Source of the DNA: Coptis chinensis
Taxonomy: Eukaryota > Streptophyta > Magnoliopsida > Ranunculales > Ranunculaceae
DNA length: 64,000 nt
Reading direction: 5' to 3'
NCBI GenBank assembly: GCA_015680905.1
Contig: CM027381.1
Location: 58,966,501-59,030,500 of the forward strand
The position numbers and the translations under genes were made by a program. The notes below the pieces were generated by a model. It had not been told where the DNA came from. It saw only the letters and a list, made by a program, of their open reading frames with translations, and did no database searches. Position 1 is the first letter of the stretch. Every line of letters begins with the position of its first letter. Of this stretch, positions 55,741-64,000 are shown one piece after another.

Positions 55741-57430
55741 TTGACTAGAGTCAATTGGACTTAAAGTGTTGATTACCAAGTTGATCCATAGTGTGTGAGC
55801 TATGATCCATAACTTGCCTCACACACTTGAACTTCCTAAGGCAATTAAAACTCTAATCCCTTGGTAAGTATAAATCTTAAACAAAGTTTAACTCATGTTC
55901 ATCATAAGAAATCAATAAAAAACCAACATTTTTGTCTTTTTTTTTTTTTTTTTTTTTTTTTTCTTTTTATCACTAACTATTACAAACAAGTTCCACTATT
56001 TTCTCCTACTCTATTACAAAATCCGGGCTCGGAGTATAACTGCTCATCACAAATCAACTGGACTACAACAAAACTGGATACCTTTCACTGAAAGTGTCTG
56101 GGCGGTCGCCCCCGCCACGCTTGCGCGGTCGCCCGCCGGCCCCGGTGAAACGGTCATCGGTTTTTGTGTGTGTATTCAGCTCCTTTCTAGCTTCATTGTC
56201 CTGCAACCTGATTTGTAAAAAAATATCTCAGTATAGAGAAACAATAAAATAAAATGACAAAAAATTGAAAAAAATAGAAATGGAGAGATGAGAATGATGC
56301 TCCCGTTTTAGATTCTCAATCAATCACTCTCACTCCTTCAATCCATGACAGCAGCGCCATTTGAAGTTTTAGTAGTGGTTTGTATACTTCAAAAGAGTTT
56401 AGATTAGAAGTTGAGGTTCATCCTAAATTGTTTAGAGTTTGAGTGAGGGAGATGTGAAGAAGAAAGGTAGACTCTTTTAGGATTAGAATGGTTCTAAGCT
56501 ATGAAAACTTGAAAGCTTTGATTGTTGTATTGAAATGGATTGAAAACATGAAGGGAAAGATTGATTAAAACATTGAAATAAAAGTAAGCAAACAAGATTG
56601 AAGATTGAAACAAAGAACAAGTAAACAAGATTGAATATTAAAACAAAGAACAGGTAAACAAGATTGATTGAAATAAAATAAAACAACAAGAAAGTAAAAA
56701 CATGAATTGAAAAACAAGACAAGAAATTAAACATCCTAAGACAATGGATGGATTCTATCTCTCTTGCTTTTTGCTTATATACCCCTACTTTTGCCTTTTA
56801 TAGATTTGCCCTTATCCATTAAAAACTAGACACCTCACATTTTCACTTTTACTTTTGCTTTCGCTTTTTGGTTTCTTTAAGACCAAGGTAGGTTTAGGGA
56901 GAAAGTCTACATAATTTGAGATAAGGGCCTCCATCTCTGGTCTTCAAATTTGAGGGCTTTGACTTTGACTTTGATCGGTTGACTTTGAATTTTTTAGCAC
57001 TTTTCCATAGTAGCTAACTGGTCTTCATAATAAGCTTGATTAAGGCTCCTTTTGGTGCTAAGACACAACTTTTATGATAAGCGGTCTGAAATACTCCTTA
57101 ACTTGAAAAAGGCAATAAAAGCTATAAGTTGTCTTTTCGTTAAGTGTAAGAGGGACTGTAATGCAGCAATATATGGGTAATAAAAAGCACATTTAGGAGT
57201 TGATCAGCCAACTACCTTCCTCACTCCCCACCTCCAGATTCACTGTGAGTGAGTTTCTTAGTAGCACACCACTTAGTGAAGTGATTATTTTACTTTTCTC
57301 AGCCATGCGGTAGATCTTACCTAGTTTCACGCCTAACTGTTCGTTTCGAACTGGGCGTAGTATCAAATCTACAGACTTTCAAAGTTTTTATATACACATT
57401 CAGAAAAAATGAATTTTTATTATTTATGCA
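55741..57430. other. Non-coding, possible 5' part of the retroelement at 57.4-62.6 kb
   Basis: There is no gene. A T-run lies at 55937-55962 and a GC-rich island at 56098-56155, where GCGGTCGCCC occurs twice. The rest is AT-rich with purine-rich short repeats (AAACAAGATTGA, 56590-56670). Confidence 0.45.
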
Positions 57431-58513
57431 TCATCCTTGTTTGAGCATCCATGGCTTATCAATATGCATCGCAACCGTCATGAAATTATAATGCAAACCC
57501 ATAATCTTGTTCTTGTTGTGGTAGTCCTTATTATTGGGTGTCTCAATGCCCTTCATATATCGAGTTCGAACCTACTATGGGAAACTCTTATAATTATGAA
57601 CATCAATTTTCAAATTTCCCTAGTATCCAATACGCGCAAGAGTTTTCTCATCATGCAAACAATTCATGGAGTTCCACCACAAATAGTCAACCACCATTCA
57701 TGCATCCATATGGTCAGTCAGAGTGCAGTTTCACACAAAGCCACATCACCATCCATGTCCAATTCATATCCCACTCTACCATTTATCACATGACAACTTT
57801 ACCAGGAAATGGCCGAGCAATCAATACTAATTCAGCAAATAGCAACGACCTTATGCTTTCTCCAATCTGATTCAAAAGATGAGACATCTGAGACTAATAT
57901 TCTTCCCACCAGTCCAGGACCCAACTGAAAAGAGAAACAAGGTGTTACTATAACAAAACCAATTGCTAAAGCCTATCCTGATATTAATTACCAATTAAAA
58001 CCCATCACCATCAACCTGACTATCGTGTGAATTCCAAATCTTATGATGATGAATATATGCATGAGAAAACTCTGGTAGAAGAAATTCTAGAGCATGTGTT
58101 GGACTCGCCACACTTGGAAAATGACAAAAAGGACGAAGGAAATCATGTTCCAGGAAAAGAGGATATAAAATATATGGTGAAAAGTAGGTTTCAATTTAGT
58201 TTGGCCGTTAAAGACTTATCGATGGAACAAATTTTTGACATCCTTACTATTGCATATATGAACCACAATTTTGTGGATACGCCAAAACTATTTGAAGAAT
58301 TCTCTGAGTCCTCGAGATCATGTGAAGAACCACCACCCAACCATCACCATCCCAATTTAACATCTTTTGAAAGTCAACCTCCATTCATAAAAAATCCACC
58401 CATTTATGAGGACTGCACCACTAAGCCATTTCAAACAAACCTCCAATTCGCACTTGAACCAATTGCCTCATAGGTCCTTCATAATTTTTTCAACCTTCCC
58501 AATAAAGAGACTT
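57431..58513 (+). pseudogene. Gypsy-type retroelement remnant: zinc-knuckle piece and accessory protein
   Basis: One frame from about 57500 reads CSCCGSPYYWVSQCPSYIEF, a degenerate zinc knuckle, then PTMGNSYNYEHQFSNFPSIQ, as in gag tails of Tat/Athila elements. The frame at 58027-58473 (148 residues) reads HEKTLVEEILEHVLDSPHLE, MVKSRFQFSLAVKDLSMEQI, NFVDTPKLFEEFSESS and KPFQTNLQFALEPIAS. The ending matches FQRNLEFALDPF of the minus-strand element. The remnant continues after the hAT element at 61675. Confidence 0.6.
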
Positions 58514-58674
58514 TGCCCAATTAGTGCCGGCCCTGACATTTTCGTGGCCCAAAGCGATGCACTAAAAATGTGGCCCTATATGCAGTAAAAAAAAACAACA
58601 AGACAAAACAAAATACTTATATTATTCAACTTTCATCTGCCAATATAATCCGGGAGGGGGGCAAAAAAAAAACC

Positions 58675-61300
58675 CTATAACTTAAAAATCATTCTTCTCG
58701 CATTTTCAGATGCAAATTCACTAATTACACTTGAATAGTCAGCTTTTTCAACAACAACTTTTTCAATAGATAACATCGCTAATCCATTCAATCTTTCTTG
58801 TGATATGGTCGAGTGAAGATAAGACTTGATCAACTTTAACTTGGAAAAACTTCTTTCACCAGAAGCACCTGTAACAAGTATAGTCAATAATATCCTATAA
58901 GCAACCCAAGCATTTGGAAAACAATGATCTCTTAATCTCAAATAATTCACCACATCAATCACCTTCTTTGTCTCCTTCGGCAAAATTTCTCTTAAGATTC
59001 TTAATTCTGAAAATAAATCTTCTCCATCAATATCAGAAACATCTTCGTGTTTTAGAAACACTTCAAGGTGCTTACAAGAAACCTTCAAACTGTTAGCATC
59101 TACAGAGTTTAACTTTTCCACATTAAATAAAAACCCAAATAATCCTTCATATACTTGGAATTGTTCAAACCTGCTTCTCAATGAGGAAAGAGCTTGGTCC
59201 AAAATAAATACAAAATAATGGACTCTAAATGATTCCTCAGCTGATAGTGGCGCCTCCTTGACAGCATTTTCATCAAACTGCCTCTTTCTACGAATAATTC
59301 ACTTCTCACGGAAAATAGGTTCAATTTGCATAGAAGTTGCAACATCTTTAGCTTTAGCCTTGGCCTCCTCAAATCCAGCTTCTCTATACTTTTCAAATGC
59401 AGAAATAAGTCCCTTCAGTTGATCTATGGCAACATCAATGTGCATATCTTCAGCTTGCATTGTTTTACTAACATAGCTCACAACAAATAACAAATGATGC
59501 CAGATAACCATACCAAGCAAGAACTCAAAAATTTTCATCTCATGTGTTACTAGGGACTCAGCTTCACTTTTTGTTTTAGGGTCATCATTAGCATCTGCCA
59601 AGAAAATTAAAGCATCCCTTATCTTTGGCGCTTGATATCTTATTGCTTTAACACTTGCCACACGACTTTCCTAGCGAGTTTGAGACAATGACTTAACACT
59701 TAGACCTTTCTTACCTTTCTTTTCTTTGTATTTTACATGATCTTTGAAGACCTTCCACCACTTTGTAGAAGAAGAAAACAACGAATATATGTGTTGTACC
59801 ACTCCAAAAAAAAAAAAAACACTTTAGAACAAGAGTTAGCCATATCACATAGAGCAAGGTTGAGACTATGGCAACCACAAGGCGTGTACATTGCTCTTAG
59901 ATTTATTTCAAGCAACCTCTTTTGCACACCTTTGTGTTTCCCTTTCATGTTAGATCCATTATCATATCTTTGTCCTCTTATATCACTGATTTCTAGCTGA
60001 AAAGAGTTCAGTGCATCTTTGAGTGTGTTAAAAAGTCCCAATCCCGAAATGTCGTCCACCTGTAGAAACCCTAAAAAGAATTCTTTTACCTTTATCGGAC
60101 TTGTAGAAACATCAACATACCATATAACAATTGACATTTGTTCTTCATGGCTTATATCTGGGGTGCAATCAAGTATCACAGAAAAATATTTTGCTTATTG
60201 GATCTTCTTTACAATGATACCTTTAGTCTCCTCTGCTAGCAAATGTATTAACTCATTCTGTATCTTGTAACTGAGATAGTGGCAATGAATTTATTTTCTT
60301 TGAATAAGCCGAATATGTTCTTGCATTACAAGATCAAATTCGGGAATCATCTGAATTATGCCTAAGAAAATACCATTGTTCTCTTGATAAATCTTCTCTT
60401 TTGTCCCATGAAATGCTAAATTATTTCTAGCAAGAGCTTTCACAACAAAGAATATCCTCAGTAATATGTGACCCCAACGTTCTTTCTCTTTATTGATCTG
60501 TTCTTGCACACGTTTATCAATCGTTTCATTCTTTTTCAATCTTATCTCTAATTCAATCCAACTGCTCATGCAGCTGATGTGCCTACTACTTTTTTCATGA
60601 CTTTTAAGCCTCTGTGAAAGATTTCTCCAATTTTTAAATCCATTATTCGCCATATGAATATTGTTTCCGTCGTGCTTGAACAACTTGCAACAAAAGCAAA
60701 ATACCCTATCCAAAGCATTGGAATATACAAGCCATCTTCTATCTTGTTTATCTCCGTTTGATAAGTGTCGAACATAATGAGTAGAAGAAAAATGCCTACC
60801 AAGATCATCTTTAGGAAAATCGACAGTGTTATCTCTTTTAGGGCCTCTTTCCACTAATAAATCTCTGTAATTTTGATCCATCTTATCCCAATTTCGCGAG
60901 TCATCAATGTTTACTGGCCTAGATAAGTTAGCCACATTTGTTTGTTGATTAAGTTATTCATCAACCAAATCCTCATCATCTTCATCCACCAAATCTTCAT
61001 TGTTTCCAGCCACCAAATTTTCATTGTCTTCAGCTACCAAGTCTTCATGTGTGTCATTCATCATATAATCCTCATTATCATTGACAATTGTATGTTCCTC
61101 ATCTACCAAATCTTCATGTGGTGCATCCACCAAATTTTCATGTTCTTCATTCACTAAATTTTCATCAGAACTATCTTTTTCTTTGCCACTAGAAAAATAC
61201 TTATGAATAGCTCCTGTTTGAGATTGAATAAGTTGTTCTATTTTCTGCTTTTTTCTCTTTTGCTACTACCAGATGCATGCATTCTAATTCTAGGAGGCAT
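58675..61300 (-). pseudogene. hAT transposase, TTF zinc-finger/DUF4371 type, frameshifted
   Basis: The start at 61300 reads MPPRIRMHASGSSKRE. An acidic repeat region follows, then the TTF-type zinc finger region (DRRWLVYSNALDRVFCFCCK, LFKHDG, SHEKSSRHISCM), DUF4371-like sequence ([54 protein letters not shown]), the variable middle ([20 protein letters not shown]) and the C-terminal hAT dimerisation domain (ILLTILVTGASGERSFSKLK, SYLHSTISQERLNGLAMLSI). The stop is at 58675. Breaks occur near 61250, 60290-60180, 59733, 59299 and 59203. An A-run at 59806 adds extra phenylalanines. The order and length fit the plant zinc finger MYM-type-1-like transposases. It is inactive in this copy. Confidence 0.92.
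60954..61154 (-). repeat. Acidic minisatellite in the hAT transposase N-terminus
   Basis: Units of about 30 bp encode ED-x-NEDLVDE-like decapeptides (for example NEEHENLVDAPHEDLVDEEH and DEDDEDLVDE). The region is in frame with the zinc-finger part apart from one nearby break. Confidence 0.8.
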
Positions 61301-61426
61301 GATTGTAAACAACAAACACTCCAATCTAATTATCTAAATATTTAACACCAAAAACCAGGTAGAGTGAGTGGAGTTTTGTACCTTTACGTCTTTACTTCTT
61401 GAACAGGCAAACAGTGACTGAGTTTA

Positions 61427-61482
61427 TATCCTTTTTTTTTTTTTTTTTTTTTTGGTAGAAGTTTGGTTTTGGAAAAGGCGAA

Positions 61483-61517
<35 letters not shown>
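61427..61517. repeat. Two poly(T) tracts near the hAT right end
   Basis: T runs at 61431-61454 and 61489-61517 lie in the leader of the transposase gene. They give a spurious lysine-rich frame on the other strand. Confidence 0.85.
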
Positions 61518-61520
<3 letters not shown>

Positions 61521-61674
61521 GTTTCCGTAGGTGGCTTTTTGAGAAAATGTAATAAACTTCCTTTTTGTGGGCTTTTGAGGGCGAGTATAATGTAGCCCTT
61601 AAATTTGATACTGACTTGGTGGCCCAAAGCGGCGGCTTGGCTCGCTTTGCATCAGGGCAGGCACTGTGCCCAAT

Positions 61675-62591
61675 ATACAAACTCACGAGTCTATCATTCC
61701 AGTTGATGAGAACCCCGCTTTGATTGAAGTGCTAGAAAAAGTGGAAATAAAATCTATGGTGGAATGTGGATCCCAATTTAGTTTAGTCGTTGCGGACTTA
61801 ATGATGGAAAAAATCGATGATTTTCTTAAAGATGTCGACACTTACTCCAATTTTGTAGATGCACCCAAGCTAGATGAAGAGTTTTTTTAGTTCTTGAAAG
61901 CATGTGATGATGAGCCCATCATTCAAGTGGTTGAAAAGCTTAGTATGTCATATTTTGCATCATCTGAGCTTCATAAAGAACAACTACTACCACACTCGCA
62001 CTCTATTGGACAATTCAAACATGACAGGTTATTACATAAGTTCTGTGATAGGTTACATAAGCTTTCTCTTATCATTATGCATCTTACACTCTAAATGCAT
62101 AATTTCATTCTGTTTGGGGGTATATGCTTTCATATGTTTTTCTATAAAAATCCCAAACTGTTTAGACTATTAGTATATAGTTAACAGCATATCATCCATC
62201 TTATGTCTTGGGAAATCTGACTTAAAATAACCCCACATATAGTCTTGAATATCTGACTATATAATATTTATATTATGTTTTCTTGGTGCATTCCATTCCA
62301 TTCTTATATCATGGGAGTGCACCTTAAGGTAACCGGGCCATCCTCTTGGAGTGTGTGGTTGTAAGTGTCGGAACCTTTGTCCACGTATATCTCGCATTTT
62401 ATTTGTAAGACACTTTTTACTCGTCGTTTGAGTAAGTGTTATCCAATGGAGTGAGTATACATATTTCTTTTTCTTTATTTTACATTTCTTTTTCAAAATA
62501 GTTGTTTTTCCCCGTTCTTATAATAGAATATTCTCTATACAACAATAGTGATGTGATTTTCTACAAAACAAAAACAAGGGCAATGGATTCC
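61675..62591 (+). pseudogene. Retroelement remnant continued: second accessory frame, conserved 3' module
   Basis: The frame from 61666 reads IEVLEKVEIKSMVECGSQFS, VVADLMMEKIDDFLKDVDTY and FVDAPKLDEEF, then a stop and FLKACDDEP. It is a second copy of the domain at 58180-58320 and closest to the minus-strand protein at 46382-46768. Downstream are NPKLFRLLVYS (62145-62180) and the non-coding block GTGCACCTTAAGGTAACCG and GGAGTGTGTGGTTGTAAGTG (62315-62370), shared with 45850-45920. A purine-rich stretch precedes the LTR at 62592. Confidence 0.62.
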
Positions 62592-64000
62592 TGATACGTG
62601 TCCAATTATATCTATTTTTATATATCATTTTTGGGCCTTACCAATCTTTTTTTGTGTATAATTTATCAATTTAAAATAAAATCATGCATTTTCATTATTT
62701 CATTGTGAATTGCGCAGTTTTACGAGTTCAACGATAAATTTGCCTATTTTATATGAATTCTAGAAGTGGCTAATGCAATGCGATTTCGAGATATGCGTAA
62801 TTATATAATTTTTCATAATTGCACCCTTAGTTTTGGTACTAAAGCCCATGCCGTTTTGATTAAATTCCAGCGCACTCTTTAATATTGGTGTCGAATATTA
62901 GTTGAGCCCAAGTGAAAATGGATCTATTTAAAGGCCTTGGTCAGTCTAAATGGGTCAGTCATTACAAGTTTGGTGGCAAGGCAACATAAGCTCCTTTATT
63001 GAGCACGTGACAAGAAGTGAATTAAGGACTTTTCCTTATTGCACTTGGCCCCATTCTAGCACTACTTTCCTTATGCATGGCTACTGTTTGATACTCCCTT
63101 GTCCTTTCCTTATTTTCTAGCCCATGTTACTCCATCATAATATTATTTTATCCACTTACCATATTTGTCCTTATCTCCAAAATAGTACACTTAAACCTTC
63201 CAATATTCACCACCACCACCATACTTAGAAATCAAATCATCACTTTCTATTTACTTCATGACCACCCACCATGATTTTTCAAACTATTGTCCAATCAAAT
63301 TATTTCCTTGAAATCAAATACAACCCACTATATATATTCATGCAAAAATCTTCCCACCTATATATTTTTCCTTTCTATTATCATTAATTTTCATTATCCT
63401 CCATTCCATAAACACCAACACTACATTGGAAAGAAATATACAATGGAAGGAAATGATACTACTAGAAGATCAAGGACAAGCCGGGATTAGAAAGTGTATA
63501 CAAGGACTTTGTGCAAGAAAATATTTTGCTTGGTGCTCAAATATTGTGTTACCATTTCTAATTATTTTTAGAGAGCAAATTTCTTATTGTAATCACATTG
63601 TAAGCCTATAAATAGAGGCATTGAGGGGGGGATTCATTCCTAGTTTCGTAGACAAAATATTGGAGTTGAAATTAGAGTTGAAGTTAGAGTTCTTTTTCTC
63701 AAGTTCTTGTAAGTTGTTATAATGATCAATAAATTCAATTTCTTCTCAATTTCCAATATGTTTCTAGGCTAAATTATTTGCTAGGGTGATAGATGGAACC
63801 TTAATTAGGATTGCATCTTTTCTTCTTGTTCTTTAATTGGTTCTTCTTGAATTATGTTCTTAAGTTCCATAATAGTCTTGCTTCTACATACATTGACATT
63901 GTGATGATAGCTTTGGCTTAATAGTTCTTATGAGTTAGACTTTTCATTATGTGTACTTATTTTTGACGCATTATACTTGGGTTAAATCACTTGATAGTGC
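62592..64000 (+). repeat. LTR of a gypsy-type element, runs off the right edge
   Basis: The start TGATACGTGTCC follows an A/G-rich tract, as a 3' LTR should. A promoter core TATAAATA (63607-63614) and an AATAAA signal (63728-63733) have normal LTR spacing. No second copy lies in the window and the other end is not reached, so its length is unknown. Short frames inside are chance. Confidence 0.6.

Larger units (their letters stand above)
58522..61666 (-). mobile_element. hAT-superfamily DNA transposon with 8-bp target duplication
   Basis: The ends are TAGTGCCGGCCCTGA and, inverted, CAGTGCCTGCCCTGA. They are flanked by a perfect 8-bp duplication TGCCCAAT (58514-58521 and 61667-61674). GTGGCCCAAAGC is shared just inside both ends. 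The element is 3,145 bp and contains one transposase gene on the minus strand, now frameshifted. It inserted into a gypsy-type retroelement remnant, which reads on across the site once it is removed. Confidence 0.95.

Noticed and set aside
60942-61157. Plus-strand hydrophobic frame rich in Ile and Phe
   Set aside because: It is the antisense of the acidic repeat region of the hAT transposase.
61424-61627. Lysine-rich minus-strand frame
   Set aside because: It is produced by two poly(T) tracts in the hAT leader.
1-64000. tRNA, rRNA or other structured RNA genes
   Set aside because: I looked for tRNA A and B boxes and rRNA-like stretches by eye and saw none. The TGGTATC and TGGCGCC motifs are retrotransposon primer sites.
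62592-64000. Treating the right-edge LTR as paired with the LTR at 38580
   Set aside because: Both start TGATA, but the following sequence is unrelated (TGATAAAACAT against TGATACGTGTC).

Overview
This is repeat-rich nuclear DNA of a flowering plant, most likely a eudicot. The evidence is spliced plant-type exons, Ty1/copia and Ty3/gypsy retrotransposons, plant mobile domain (PMD) genes, hAT, CACTA-like and Mutator-like DNA elements, and captured pieces of typical plant genes. I cannot name the species. Only one ordinary host gene is convincing: the 5' part of the plant tRNA ligase gene RNL on the minus strand (322-10484, running off the left edge). Nearly everything else is mobile DNA, much of it nested.

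Left (1-10.7 kb): six in-phase RNL exons. Intron 5 is swollen to 7,991 bp and holds a 4.9-kb copia element (698-5615, target duplication AAAAC) and a solo LTR (7455-7723, duplication CATAT). The copia LTRs match at every aligned base outside one indel, yet its genes are heavily broken.

Centre-left (10.7-25 kb): diverged non-coding tandem repeats are split by a 5.26-kb CACTA-like element (12931-18191, duplication ATT). It has no visible transposase but carries a ribosomal protein S25 copy, a pyrroline-5-carboxylate reductase exon and a RING E3 exon. A decayed PMD gene (18.7-24.7 kb) follows, split by a 3.8-kb element with roughly 285-bp terminal inverted repeats (19961-23798). That element is a Pack-MULE by architecture. 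It carries a METTL13-like methyltransferase piece, the C-terminus of an LRR receptor-like protein and an unrecognised coding piece.

Middle (25-34.4 kb): mostly non-coding, with poly(A)-tailed retroposon ends, a degenerate 2-kb inverted-repeat structure around a small zinc-finger-like reading frame, and a 300-bp hAT-type MITE with a perfect 8-bp target duplication.

Right (34.4-64 kb): a second PMD gene (34.6-55.7 kb) is interrupted in an intron by a Ty3/gypsy element (LTRs 35601-36075 and 53459-53933). That element is itself interrupted by a minus-strand Athila/Tat-like element (38580-51305) that keeps gag and protease but no recognisable reverse transcriptase or integrase. The last 8 kb holds a related plus-strand retroelement remnant, interrupted by a 3.1-kb hAT element (58522-61666, duplication TGCCCAAT), and ends in an LTR starting at 62592.

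No tRNA, rRNA, CRISPR array or intact transposase was found. The best leads are the two gene-capturing DNA transposons, the RNL intron invasion, and an accessory-protein module shared by two opposite-strand gypsy-type elements.
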